Positions 17,103 to 25,798 of a stretch of 64,000 nt of DNA are shown piece after piece. Every line of letters begins with the position of its first letter. Position 1 is the stretch's first letter. The notes beneath the pieces are model-generated. The model had not been told where the DNA came from. It ran no database searches and saw only the letters and a list, made by a program, of their open reading frames with translations. Position numbers and translations under genes: made by a program. The DNA is from Afipia felis ATCC 53690 (GTDB taxonomy: Bacteria; Pseudomonadota; Alphaproteobacteria; Rhizobiales; Xanthobacteraceae): contig NZ_KB375270.1 in the NCBI RefSeq assembly GCF_000314735.2, positions 2,294,001-2,358,000 on the forward strand, in the 5' to 3' direction.

Positions 17103-18368
17103 ATGCCAGTTGAGAAAGTCGACACAATCGTTGTCGGTGGTGGCCAGGCCGGAATCGCGATGAGCGAACATCTGAGCAAAGCTGGCGTCCCGCACATTGT
17201 GTTCGAGCGCAACCGCATCGCGGAGCGCTGGCGGTCCGAGCGATGGGATTCGTTGGTAGCAAACGGTCCGGCGTGGCACGACCGATTTCCGGGCATGGAG
17301 TTCGCTGATATCGACCCGGATGCCTTCGCGCCGAAAGAGAAGGTCGCGCAATATTTCGAGGATTACGCCAAGAAGATCGCTGCACCCATTCGCTGCGGTG
17401 TCGAGGTGAAGAGTGTCGAGCGACTGAACGGCTCTCCTGGCTTCCGGATCGAAACCTCGCACGGCCTATTCGAAGCAAATAACGTCGTGGCAGCAACCGG
17501 CCCTTTTCAGAATCCGGCGATTCCGAAGATCGTGCCGGAGAATCTGAATATCCTGCAAATCCATTCCACCGCTTATAAAAATCCCGATCAATTGCCGCAG
17601 GGCGCCGTTCTGGTCGTCGGAGCCGGCTCGTCCGGCGTCCAGATCGCCGAAGAACTGATGCTGGCGGGAAGACAGGTCTATCTCTCTGTCGGTCCGCACG
17701 AGCGACCGCCTCGCGCTTATCGCGGCATCGACTTCTGCTGGTGGCTCGGCGTACTCGGCAAATGGGAAGCTGCAACGCGAGGCCCCGGCACGGAGCATAT
17801 CACCATCGCAGTCAGCGGTGCGCGTGGCGGACACACCGTCGATTTTCGCCGCCTTGCGGCTCAAGGTATGATGCTCGTTGGACTGACCGAATCCTGCGCC
17901 GACGGCACAATGTTTTTTAAAGATGACCTCACCGAGAATCTCGCTAGCGGTGACGCCAATTATCTCGGGCTGCTTGATGAAGCGGATGCCTATGTCACCC
18001 GCAACGGGCTTGACCTTCCCGCCGATCCGGATGCCCGACAAATCCTGCCGGATCCCGAATGCGTGGTCCATCCAATCCGCGAAATCAATCTCGCTAGAGC
18101 CGGTGTGACCTCGATCATCTGGGCGACAGGCTTTACGTCCGATTATAGCTGGTTGAAGGTCGATACATTCGACAATCAGGGTCACCCCAGGCATCAACGA
18201 GGCGTATCGTCCGAGCCGGGGGTCTACTTTCTCGGGTTGTCGTGGCAATCCCGCAGAGGCTCCGCCTTCATCTGGGGCGTTTGGCACGACGCCAAGCTGC
18301 TCGCGGACCGTATCACCACACATCGCAAGTATCTCGAGTACCGGATGCCCGCACGTGCGGCCGAATAA
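17103..18368 (+). CDS. FAD-dependent monooxygenase (flavoprotein monooxygenase group)
   Basis: The 421-residue protein begins with an FAD-binding Rossmann motif (IVVGGGQAGIAMSEHL) and has a second nucleotide-binding motif for NADPH (LVVGAGSSGVQIAEEL) near the middle. ATGF near the C-terminus (IIWATGFTSDYSW) is the third conserved element of this group, which includes class B flavin monooxygenases and amine N-oxygenases. GGAAAGGA precedes the ATG. It is the first gene of a plus-strand run with RidA, DUF1028 and LysR genes. The enzyme should insert oxygen into a nitrogen- or carbonyl-containing substrate in the cytoplasm; the substrate cannot be named. Confidence 0.9.
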   Translation: MPVEKVDTIVVGGGQAGIAMSEHLSKAGVPHIVFERNRIAERWRSERWDSLVANGPAWHDRFPGMEFADIDPDAFAPKEKVAQYFEDYAKKIAAPIRCGVEVKSVERLNGSPGFRIETSHGLFEANNVVAATGPFQNPAIPKIVPENLNILQIHSTAYKNPDQLPQGAVLVVGAGSSGVQIAEELMLAGRQVYLSVGPHERPPRAYRGIDFCWWLGVLGKWEAATRGPGTEHITIAVSGARGGHTVDFRRLAAQGMMLVGLTESCADGTMFFKDDLTENLASGDANYLGLLDEADAYVTRNGLDLPADPDARQILPDPECVVHPIREINLARAGVTSIIWATGFTSDYSWLKVDTFDNQGHPRHQRGVSSEPGVYFLGLSWQSRRGSAFIWGVWHDAKLLADRITTHRKYLEYRMPARAAE

Positions 18369-18453
18369 CCAGCCGTAATGGCCGTCGACTGAATTTCTTT
18401 TCGGAGACGATACAGTTACCATCATCCAGAGCATTGATCGACGCGAGAGGAAA

Positions 18454-18876
18454 ATGGCGCACACCCGAATTCGGAAGTTCAATACAAAGCAGACATATCC
18501 CGAGCAGAATCTGGATAACGACCTGTGCCATGCCGTTGTCACTCAGGGCGGGCGAACGGTTTACCTGCGGGGCCAATGCCCTCAGGATCTCGACACCGCG
18601 AAAAACATCGAGAGCCATGATCCAGCCGAGCAGACTCACAAGGTGATGCAGAACATCCGGCAATTGCTCGAAGAGTGCGGCGGGCGGATGGAGCACCTCG
18701 TCAAGGTCGTGGTTTACATCACTGACGTCCGCCATCGTGAGGCCGTCTACCGAACGATGGGCGAGTATATCAAAGGCGTCCACCCTGTTTCGACCGGCAT
18801 CGTCGTACAGGCTTTGGCGCGCCCGGAGTGGCTGGTCGAAATCGATGGGACCGCCGTCATACCGGATAACGACTGA
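18454..18876 (+). CDS. RidA/YjgF-family protein
   Basis: A single 140-residue RidA domain with GAGAGGAAA just before the ATG. It has the fold pattern AVVTQGGRTVYLRGQ, a QTHKVMQNIRQLLEECGG helix and HLVKVVVYITD. The carboxylate-binding Arg of canonical imine deaminases is replaced (HPVSTGIVV), as in several pathway-linked Rid subfamilies. The stop overlaps the next start by one base (TGATG), so it is translationally coupled to the DUF1028 gene. Its likely job is to act on a reactive enamine, imine or related intermediate made downstream of the monooxygenase; that is inference. Confidence 0.9.
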   Translation: MAHTRIRKFNTKQTYPEQNLDNDLCHAVVTQGGRTVYLRGQCPQDLDTAKNIESHDPAEQTHKVMQNIRQLLEECGGRMEHLVKVVVYITDVRHREAVYRTMGEYIKGVHPVSTGIVVQALARPEWLVEIDGTAVIPDND

Positions 18877-19550
18877 TGACTTTCTCGATTGTAGCGCGGT
18901 GCAGCCGGACTGGAATGTTTGGGGTAGCGATATCGTCCTCCTCCCCCGCAGTCGCCGCACGCTGCTCTTACGCACAGGCAGGCGTTGGAGCGGTCGCAAG
19001 TCAGAACGTGACAGACCCTGCACTCGGACCCCGCACGCTGGACTATCTCGCACAGGGCTTGTCAGCCGGCGAGGCGATTTCCACCGTCATGAGCACCGCT
19101 CACTATGGCGAATATCGCCAGGTCCTTGCCGTCGACAGAAATGGCGCCAGCGCCATTCATTCCGGCGCAAAGGCTCTCGGCATATGGGCGGGCGCGCACG
19201 CAACGGACGTCGCATGCGGGGGTAACCTGCTGGCCAGCGACTGCATCCCGCAGATCATGGTCGAAAGCTTCCTTGCATCTCAGGGCGATCTTGGTGATCG
19301 GCTGGTTACAGCCATGCGTGCTGCGGTCAAAGCCGGGGGTGAGGCAGGCCCTGTCCGATCGTCTGGGCTGAAGCTCGTTCGCGAGGTATCCTGGCCCGTG
19401 GCCGATCTGCGCTGCGACTGGACCGATAGCTGCCCGATCGAGCAGCTGGCGCAGATCTGGGGCATCTATAAACCCCAGATGGAAAGCTACGTGACACGCG
19501 CTCTCAATCCGGCCGACGCGCCCAGTTACGGCGTGCCAGGAGACCAGTAG
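18876..19550 (+). CDS. DUF1028-family protein (Ntn-hydrolase-like)
   Basis: The 224-residue protein begins MTFSIVARCSRTGMFGVAIS and continues with AARCSYAQAGVGAVASQN, the conserved opening of the DUF1028 family. That family is small, resembles Ntn hydrolases in fold and often lies beside RidA and amidohydrolase genes. No enzymatic activity is firmly established. The start overlaps the RidA stop, so the two products are probably made together. Inference: a hydrolase that opens or deacylates a nitrogenous intermediate. A LysR gene follows after 63 bp. Confidence 0.85.
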   Translation: MTFSIVARCSRTGMFGVAISSSSPAVAARCSYAQAGVGAVASQNVTDPALGPRTLDYLAQGLSAGEAISTVMSTAHYGEYRQVLAVDRNGASAIHSGAKALGIWAGAHATDVACGGNLLASDCIPQIMVESFLASQGDLGDRLVTAMRAAVKAGGEAGPVRSSGLKLVREVSWPVADLRCDWTDSCPIEQLAQIWGIYKPQMESYVTRALNPADAPSYGVPGDQ

Positions 19551-19613
19551 AATGCCCATGGCAAGCTTCGCCAAACCTTGATCGAGGCGCCCGAAGGCGC
19601 ATTATGGATTCTC

Positions 19614-20549
19614 ATGGCCCTCCGGTTCACATTGAGACAGTTGGAATATTTTGTCGCTGTCGGCGAGGCTGGCTCAATTGCCAAGGCGGCAGAGCTCGTG
19701 AACGTCTCGGCACCGTCCATCTCCGCCTCGATCGCACAGCTCGAAGCCGAGTTTGGTATTCAGCTGTTCGTTCGAAAACATTCGCACGGCCTGTCGCTCA
19801 CGGCGGGAGGACAAGTCTTTCTGCGCGAAGCGGCCCGCATGCTGGGAGAAGCCGACGCGCTTCATGAAGTTGCGGACGATCTTGCCGAAAATGTGCGCGG
19901 CCCTTTCGCCATCGGCTGCCTGCTCACCTTCGCGCAGATCGTGCTGCCATCGTTGCGGAGGAAGTTCGAAGAACAATACCCGGAGGTCCGCATCCGCCAG
20001 TACGAACGGCATCAGGGGCAACTGCTCGAAATGCTGCAGCGTGGCGAGATCGATGCCGCCCTGACCTACGACCTCGAAGTATCACAGGATATGGCTTTCG
20101 AACCTTTGATCCAGTTGCCGGCCTTTGTGATGCTGCCCGCGTCCCATCCGATGGTGTCGCGGGCCAGCCTTTCCGTTGAGGATCTGGTCGACGAGCCGAT
20201 GGTGCTGCTCGATCTGCCCTATAGCCGCGAATATTTCCTTTCGGCTTTCGTCAAGAAGGGGCTGAAGCCGAACATCGCGGAACGCACCGGCGATATCGCG
20301 ATGATGCGCTCCATGGTAGCGAATGGATTTGGTTACGGCATCGCCAACATGCGACCGTTGAATGCCACGTCACCCGACGGCAAGCCGCTCGTTTTTGTTC
20401 CGCTCGATTCGAGCCTCCGTTCCGTCACGATGGGCGTCGTGGTGCCAAATGCCGAGCGCAGGACCCGCGCCGTTCAGGCCTTTATCGACCACTGCCGGCG
20501 CTTTGTTCTCGAGCAGGGCGTGTTCGGCACAGAATACAGCCGAAGATAG
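19614..20549 (+). CDS. LysR-family transcriptional regulator
   Basis: The start at 19614 (MALRFTLRQLEYFVAVGEAG) gives 311 residues and the standard LysR N-terminus; an in-frame start 12 codons upstream is less likely. The winged-helix domain includes IAKAAELVNVSAPSISASI. The rest is the two-lobed periplasmic-binding-like sensor domain. The gene sits in the middle of the UbiD/monooxygenase/AspA cluster and converges on the argE-like gene, whose stop is 8 bp away. Two similar T-N11-A boxes (16827-16839 and 21822-21834) lie in the flanking divergent promoters and are its probable binding sites, making it a likely co-inducer-dependent activator of both halves. Confidence 0.93.
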   Translation: MALRFTLRQLEYFVAVGEAGSIAKAAELVNVSAPSISASIAQLEAEFGIQLFVRKHSHGLSLTAGGQVFLREAARMLGEADALHEVADDLAENVRGPFAIGCLLTFAQIVLPSLRRKFEEQYPEVRIRQYERHQGQLLEMLQRGEIDAALTYDLEVSQDMAFEPLIQLPAFVMLPASHPMVSRASLSVEDLVDEPMVLLDLPYSREYFLSAFVKKGLKPNIAERTGDIAMMRSMVANGFGYGIANMRPLNATSPDGKPLVFVPLDSSLRSVTMGVVVPNAERRTRAVQAFIDHCRRFVLEQGVFGTEYSRR

Positions 20550-20557
20550 GATCGCGC

Positions 20558-21712
20558 TCAAAGTCCGGCCACGAGCCGATGGAGCAGATTGTCCAGCATG
20601 TCGTCACACCGGCGCATCTGTTCGACACTGATGAATTCGTCCGGCTTATGCCCTTGCGACATCGAGCCCGGACCGCAAACGACGGTCGGTGTGCCGACAT
20701 CCCGACTGAACAGGCCGCCTTCCGTGCCGAATGCCACCTTGATGGTGTTGTTGGCACCGATCAGGGACTTTACAAACGCAACAGCCTGAGCATCCACCGG
20801 CGTGTCGAGCCCAGGATACGAATTAGTGACCTCGATCACAATCGCCGCCTCCGGCGCAATGGTTGCCGCACGGGAGACGATGCGTTCGGCACTTTGCTGA
20901 ATCCGCCGCATGATCTGCGCCGGATCGTCGCCAGCGACGTAACGGATTTCAAAATCGATCTCGCAGAGGTTAGGAACGATGTTGAGCGCAACACCGGCAT
21001 TCATTTTGCCAACATGCACGGTCGAATACGGAATGTCGTAACTCGGATCGTTCGCGCCCTCGGTCGCCAGATAATCCTGCTCCTGACGCAAAGCGCCAAT
21101 GAAATCGCAGCCCAGGTGAATGGCATTGAGCGCCAGAGGCGCAAGCGCCGAATGCCCCTCGCGGCCTCGGCACGTGGCTCGCGCCGCGATCTTGCCTTTG
21201 TGCCCCGTCGCCACCTGCATGTCTGTCGGCTCGCCGACAAGGCACAGAAGCGGAGGGTGCGGCGCCTTGCGTAACATTTCCACCAGACTATGCACACCGA
21301 TACATCCGACTTCCTCGTCGTAGGACAGCGCAAGGTGCAACGGCGTTTTCAGATCAAGGGCACTAGCCTTGAGGCACGCCGTAATCGCGCATGCAACAAA
21401 TCCTTTCATGTCGGCGGTCCCGCGCCCGAACAGAAGGCCATCCCTCTGGGTCATCGAAAAAGCAGGTACTGTCCAAGCCTGCCCTTCCACCGGAACGACA
21501 TCGGTGTGCCCTGACAGCATCACGCCGGGCGCGTTAGCTGATCCCATTGTTGCAAAAAGATTCGCCTTACGACCATCCGGACTTGGAATGATTGCAGATT
21601 CGATCCCTTGGGACTGCAGAATCTCCGCGACAAACTGGATGAGAGCAAGATTCGAATCAGAACTGACCGTGGGAAACGCAATCAGCTTTTCAAGCAACTC
21701 AATGCTTTTCAT
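20558..21712 (-). CDS. argE: Acetylornithine deacetylase-like M20 enzyme
   Basis: The 384-residue sequence follows the ArgE pattern: SGHTDVVPVEGQAWT, GRGTADMKGF, SYDEEVGC with the catalytic Glu pair, GEPTDMQV and a C-terminal metal ligand in SQGHKPDEF. These zinc or cobalt enzymes hydrolyse N-acyl amino acids in the cytoplasm. The gene is transcribed divergently from the aspA-like gene and converges on the LysR gene. Because it is embedded in a catabolic cluster, it may act on an acylated catabolite rather than in arginine synthesis; the symbol therefore describes the family. Confidence 0.87.
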   Translation of the reverse strand: MKSIELLEKLIAFPTVSSDSNLALIQFVAEILQSQGIESAIIPSPDGRKANLFATMGSANAPGVMLSGHTDVVPVEGQAWTVPAFSMTQRDGLLFGRGTADMKGFVACAITACLKASALDLKTPLHLALSYDEEVGCIGVHSLVEMLRKAPHPPLLCLVGEPTDMQVATGHKGKIAARATCRGREGHSALAPLALNAIHLGCDFIGALRQEQDYLATEGANDPSYDIPYSTVHVGKMNAGVALNIVPNLCEIDFEIRYVAGDDPAQIMRRIQQSAERIVSRAATIAPEAAIVIEVTNSYPGLDTPVDAQAVAFVKSLIGANNTIKVAFGTEGGLFSRDVGTPTVVCGPGSMSQGHKPDEFISVEQMRRCDDMLDNLLHRLVAGL

Positions 21713-21820
21713 TCAAAGACATCCCGCAACCGACGATAGCTCGATTCTAGCATCAAGGATATCTGCCCACGAATTCTGTTTTCCCTCAGTTCAGCCTCGC
21801 AATTTCCTTCTCCGCGCAAG

Positions 21821-21835
21821 TTAGGCGAACCCTAA
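21821..21835. promoter_or_regulatory. LysR-type palindromic box, copy 2, in the argE/aspA divergent promoter
   Basis: TTAGGCGAACCCTAA has arms TTAGG and CCTAA around five bases and contains T-N11-A (21822-21834). It lies about 108 bp from the argE-like start and 87 bp from the aspA-like start. It resembles the box at 16827-16839. Confidence 0.45.
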
Positions 21836-21922
21836 GCTTTGCAGAAGAAAACACTAGCTTTTTTCGGGCCCGCCTTTGCCTAACAAGCAAGTGTGTCAGT
21901 CCTCAGGCCCGAAGGATACACC

Positions 21923-23344
21923 ATGACTGAGCTGTACCGTACCGAGGTGGATTTTCTCGGTGAGATGCATTTGCCGGCCGACACACTTTACGGAATTCAG
22001 ACTGCGCGTGCACGGGAGAACTTTCCCATCACGGGCATTCCATTGAGCCAGTTTCCCGTACTCGTGAACGCACTGGTGATGGTGAAGAAGGCGTGTGTAC
22101 TAACGAACCGCGACCTTGATTCGATCGACAGCGTACGTGCGAACGCAATTGCAGCCGCATGCGATTCCATCCTGTCGGGCGCGCATCATGAGGCGTTTGT
22201 CGTCGATATGATTCAGGGCGGCGCCGGCACATCCACCAATATGAACGTCAATGAGGTGATAGCAAATCTGGCGTTGAACCTACTCGAGCGTCCCCTCGGA
22301 GATTACCGGCACGTTCATCCAAACGACCACGTCAATCTTTCGCAGTCGACGAACGATGTGTATCCGACGGCTATCCGGCTCGCCGTACTGGCACAATGCG
22401 CGCCCCTGATCGAGGCGCAGGCGCGTCTGCATCAGACTTTGGAGAGCAAGGCCCAGGATTTTTCAACAGTTCTCAAGGTTGGCAGAACGCAACTTCAAGA
22501 CGCCGTGCCAATGACGCTCGGAATGGAATTCGCAACCTTTGCCGCGACGATCAAAGGCGACATTGCCTACGTGACCCAGCAAAGCGAGTTGCTCAAAACA
22601 GTGAACCTCGGAGGCACCGCAATTGGCACAGGGATCAACGCCCCGGCTGGTTACAGCGAACTCGCGGTCGACCGTCTTTCCGAAATCAGTGGCTTCGACC
22701 TGAGCGTCGCGCCAAACCTGATCGAAGCCACGTCGGATGTCAGCGCGCTCGTTGCCTTCTCAAGCGCCCTGAAACAGACCGCAATCAAGCTTTCCAAAAT
22801 CTGCAACGATCTTCGACTGCTCAGCAGCGGACCGCGCGCTGGCTTGGGCGAAATCCGATTGCCTGCGATGCAGCCCGGTTCTTCGATCATGCCGGGGAAG
22901 GTCAACCCCGTTATTCCAGAAGTCGTCAATCAGGTCGCCTATCAGGTCATCGGGAATGATCTGACGATCGCGCTTGCCGCTGAGGCGGGGCAGCTTCAAC
23001 TCAACGCGATGGAGCCCATAATGGTCTTCAACATCCTGCAATCCATGCGCATCATGACTCAGGCCATCAAGGTGCTGACGGATCGTTGCGTCGCGGGCAT
23101 TGAAGCAAATATCGAGCGCTGCGGCGGCATGCTTGCCGATACGGCCATCGTCTCGACAGCCCTCGTTCCTCTTTTGGGATATGAAGAAGCGGCGCGCATC
23201 GCCAAGTTGGCGGTCGCTCGCAACCAGACCGTCAGCGAAACCGTTCAGGATCTCGGAATCATGACGAGCGCACGGCTCGACGAAGTGACGCGGCTTGCTT
23301 ATGCGTTTTCGCCGACGCTCGATACAAGGCATGGAAAAGCCTGA
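21923..23344 (+). CDS. aspA: Aspartate ammonia-lyase (fumarase/aspartase superfamily)
   Basis: The ATG at 21923 with GAAGGA upstream gives 473 residues. The superfamily signature SSIMPGKVNPVIPE is intact. GGAGTSTNMN, QSTNDVYPTA and GTGINAPAGY are the other active-site segments and favour aspartase over fumarase. The usual reaction is L-aspartate to fumarate and ammonia. Close relatives also split N-substituted aspartates, and a cluster with an M20 deacetylase, a monooxygenase and RidA makes such a catabolic role possible. The gene is followed after 36 bp by the convergent ubiX. Confidence 0.9.
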   Translation: MTELYRTEVDFLGEMHLPADTLYGIQTARARENFPITGIPLSQFPVLVNALVMVKKACVLTNRDLDSIDSVRANAIAAACDSILSGAHHEAFVVDMIQGGAGTSTNMNVNEVIANLALNLLERPLGDYRHVHPNDHVNLSQSTNDVYPTAIRLAVLAQCAPLIEAQARLHQTLESKAQDFSTVLKVGRTQLQDAVPMTLGMEFATFAATIKGDIAYVTQQSELLKTVNLGGTAIGTGINAPAGYSELAVDRLSEISGFDLSVAPNLIEATSDVSALVAFSSALKQTAIKLSKICNDLRLLSSGPRAGLGEIRLPAMQPGSSIMPGKVNPVIPEVVNQVAYQVIGNDLTIALAAEAGQLQLNAMEPIMVFNILQSMRIMTQAIKVLTDRCVAGIEANIERCGGMLADTAIVSTALVPLLGYEEAARIAKLAVARNQTVSETVQDLGIMTSARLDEVTRLAYAFSPTLDTRHGKA

Positions 23345-23380
23345 AGCGGCGAATCTGCTCCTCCATGAGCGTAAAGCGCT

Positions 23381-23995
23381 TCAGGCCGACGGATCATCCG
23401 GACGGCACTTTTCGCCGGACCATCTCTTGACGATGCCCATATCGAGGTCGAAGAGATCAAGTACACGTCCCAAGGTATGATCCACCATCTCCTCGAGCGT
23501 CTGGGGCCGGGAATAGAATGCGGGCACCGGAGGATAGACGATCGCACCGGCTTCGGTCACCGTGGCTATCGAACGAATGTGACCGATATGCAGTGGGGTT
23601 TCTCGCAACAGCAAAACCACGCGCCGGCGCTCCTTCAACGCGACATCAGCCGCGCGGGAGATCAAGTTGGTGGTCGTGCCCGTGGCAATTTCCGACATCG
23701 TCTTGATCGAGCACGGTGCAACGATCATGCCCAGCGTCTGGAAGGAACCGCTCGAACAAGCCGCGGCGATGTCGTCAATCGGATGAACCACCGTGGCGAG
23801 AGATTCAATCTCGGAAATCTTCAGATTTGTCTCGTAGGCAATCGTGACCTTGGCGGCTTTGGAGATAATGAGGTGCGTCTCTATTCCGCCGTCCTTCAGT
23901 AGTTCGAAAAGTCGTACGCCGTAAATCGCACCCGACGCGCCTGTGATACCGATAACGAGTCTTGGCCGCTTGCGATCAAGTATTGCTGTGACCAA
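23381..23995 (-). CDS. ubiX: Flavin prenyltransferase UbiX
   Basis: The 204-residue protein carries the UbiX/Pad1 signatures: IGITGASGAIYGVRL for FMN binding and IVAPCSIKTMSEIATG. UbiX attaches dimethylallyl to FMN, making the prenyl-FMN that UbiD enzymes need. The partner is the UbiD-family decarboxylase at 15362-16774, placed at the other edge of the cluster and read in the same direction. The local pairing suggests a dedicated supply of cofactor to the catabolic decarboxylase. A small TIGR02444 gene lies 45 bp upstream. Confidence 0.94.
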   Translation of the reverse strand: MVTAILDRKRPRLVIGITGASGAIYGVRLFELLKDGGIETHLIISKAAKVTIAYETNLKISEIESLATVVHPIDDIAAACSSGSFQTLGMIVAPCSIKTMSEIATGTTTNLISRAADVALKERRRVVLLLRETPLHIGHIRSIATVTEAGAIVYPPVPAFYSRPQTLEEMVDHTLGRVLDLFDLDMGIVKRWSGEKCRPDDPSA

Positions 23996-24040
23996 CTCAT
24001 CTCGTTTTTCTAGCAGGAGAAGAACAAAGAACCATGAGCA

Positions 24041-24571
24041 TCACGCCTCGACAAAACTACGCAGCTCGCTGGCCAATTGCTCGGCTACAGGCGTTGGAAG
24101 CGATAGATCCATGGCCTCGACATACGAAGCGAGATTATTAAGCGCGAGCTGATCGATGGCATCGCGGGAGACCTCGGATTTAAGATGATGAAGCGCCTGC
24201 GTATACATGATCTGCTGCTGCACCTTCTCGCATGAGAGCTCGAGCGCCTTGGCTTGAGCATAGAGCTCACCGCCCTTATCCCGGCTTTTCAAAGAATGCC
24301 GCAAGGCTCTTATCGGCAGAAGAATGGTTCTCCGCCAGTCGGCGATCGCCTCATTCAGCTTCACAAAATCATCGGATGAAACCGGATGCCCCTTACCAGC
24401 CTGCCAGAGCGCATACAACATCATGTTGATATCTAGCGCATCTTCCTGCGCCTTGAGCAGCAACTCCTGAATGCCCGGGCGGGCATAGAACGCGATCGAG
24501 AAGCGCCAGTATGGATGTTCGTGTGTCGAAGAACTGTGCTCGCCACGAATGCTTGGGTCGCCATCAGCCAT
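24041..24571 (-). CDS. TIGR02444-family protein
   Basis: The start at 24571 has GAGAGGA 8 nt upstream and gives 176 residues; a longer frame to 24667 lacks a ribosome site. The sequence YWRFSIAFYARPGIQELLL followed by ALDINMMLYALWQA is the hallmark of the TIGR02444 family, a mostly helical group of unknown function. It is rich in helices (AKALELSCEKVQQQIM) and has no signal peptide. It could be co-transcribed with ubiX, but TIGR02444 genes occur in many contexts, so a pathway role is not implied. Confidence 0.78.
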   Translation of the reverse strand: MADGDPSIRGEHSSSTHEHPYWRFSIAFYARPGIQELLLKAQEDALDINMMLYALWQAGKGHPVSSDDFVKLNEAIADWRRTILLPIRALRHSLKSRDKGGELYAQAKALELSCEKVQQQIMYTQALHHLKSEVSRDAIDQLALNNLASYVEAMDLSLPTPVAEQLASELRSFVEA

Positions 24572-24949
24572 TCGCCCATCCTCTCTCCGGAATGCACCGA
24601 TACATTCGCTTGTCATGCGCCTGATCTTGCTAAGCCCGATGATAGAATTGGCAAGTAGGGCGGGCAAACTCGAACGAGCAAAGCAGGCGGCTGTACGCGA
24701 TGTTTTTTTCGATGGCTTGACTCGTCCTATCCTAAGTAAACCTGAAATTCTCCAGGAATTTAAGTGGCAACTGGTCCGGTGCTGGAAGCGGCGACTGTCG
24801 ATAGGCTACCGCGCCCTGCTTTGCGGTCGCCTTATTCGATTGAGCATTTCTCGAACCTTCCAACCAAACCGCCACTTAGTTTGAGTCGGATCAAAGAAAG
24901 CTATTTGACCTTTGCTATATTTGATACCGAGCAACTTGGGAGTCTGGGC
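24572..24949. other. 378-bp AT-richer region without a convincing gene
   Basis: One plus-strand frame is open across most of this stretch but lacks a ribosome site and recognisable motifs. It probably holds promoter sequences for the genes on both sides. Confidence 0.45.
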
Positions 24950-25186
24950 ATGAGCGTCATGACAATTGTTCGGCAATTGGCCGCGAACGTGAGCTCTTTA
25001 TTAGACAAGAAGCCGACGTTTGTTTGTGGCGATTGCGACCGCTGGCAACGCTGCAACTTAATGTCTTCCGACAACTGCCCTTTCCGTCACGAGCAACTTG
25101 CGAGATTTGAGCAAGCAGGACGGACACGCTCACTTTGTTCGAGCTACCACCCGATAGCAGCAGAACACTTGTTTACGACACTCTAA
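24950..25186 (+). CDS. Small cysteine-rich protein, unknown
   Basis: A 78-residue frame from the ATG at 24950, with TTGGGAG upstream. It has a cluster CGDCDRWQRC, a further Cys about nine residues on, and another near the C-terminus, so it could bind zinc or an iron-sulfur cluster. The N-terminal part (TIVRQLAANVSSLLD) looks helical. The surrounding DNA is richer in A and T than the neighbouring genes. I do not recognise a family, and the frame may not be expressed. Confidence 0.4.
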   Translation: MSVMTIVRQLAANVSSLLDKKPTFVCGDCDRWQRCNLMSSDNCPFRHEQLARFEQAGRTRSLCSSYHPIAAEHLFTTL

Positions 25187-25391
25187 AGCCGAAGTTACAG
25201 CGCCCGCAGCCGGGAATTACTTAATTGCCCGGCCTCGTCAGATTGGGATCAAAAAAAGCCGCCGCAGGGCCGACGATCTGCCGGTAAGGACGTTACAGCC
25301 CGACGTATTACCCAGATGGTACCCAAGGTCGCCCTCGCCGCGACCGAAGTAGCGCGCCAGCCTAACAACCCATTGATATTTATCGATGAAA

Positions 25392-25467
25392 TGGTGCCCA
25401 GGGGCGGGATCGAACCACCGACACTGCGATTTTCAGTCGCATGCTCTACCAACTGAGCTACCTGGGC
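25392..25467 (-). tRNA. tRNA-Phe (anticodon GAA)
   Basis: On the minus strand the sequence starts GCCCAGGTAGCTCAG and folds as a complete cloverleaf. The acceptor is GCCCAGG with CCTGGGC, the anticodon loop is CTGAAAA and the T-loop is GTTCGATC. The discriminator is A and the CCA end is encoded. Confidence 0.97.
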
Positions 25468-25595
25468 ATTGCTCCCGGGACGTCATCCAAGGGGAGCGGG
25501 CGGGTTATAGAGAGGCTGGCGCGTCATGTCCAGCCGCGCGGGCCGGTTTTCCGCCTAACATACCATTCCCACGAGCGAGCGATAACGGAAGAAAA

Positions 25596-25796
25596 TCAAG
25601 AAGATCTGGAAGCGCCCGGTGCGGGCGGCGGCAACGGCTCCTCGTCGTCATCCGCCTCCGTATCAGCCGCCGGGATCGCGTAGGAACCGGAGAGCCAGCG
25701 GTTGAGGTCAATATCGCGACAGCGCTCCGAGCAAAACGGCCGGGAGGCCGAAACCGCTGGCTTGCCGCAAATCGGACAGGGCTTCTGCATCGCCAT
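25596..25796 (-). CDS. yacG: DNA gyrase inhibitor YacG (zinc-binding)
   Basis: A 66-residue protein with the YacG zinc knuckle: CPICGKP and, after about 15 residues, FCSERCRDIDLNRWL. YacG binds one zinc ion and inhibits DNA gyrase by blocking DNA binding. The C-terminal acidic/proline-rich tail (TEADDDEEPLPPP) is common in alphaproteobacterial versions. It starts 2 bp after the maf stop, the conserved order in this group. Confidence 0.93.
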   Translation of the reverse strand: MAMQKPCPICGKPAVSASRPFCSERCRDIDLNRWLSGSYAIPAADTEADDDEEPLPPPAPGASRSS

Positions 25797-25798
25797 CC

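Noticed and set aside
24549..24884. Plus-strand 111-codon frame
   Set aside because: It overlaps the start of a supported minus-strand gene and shows no motif or ribosome site.
25200..25391. Integrated element at tRNA-Phe
   Set aside because: No integrase and no repeat of the tRNA-Phe 3' end was seen nearby; the open frame reading through the tRNA has no integrase motifs.
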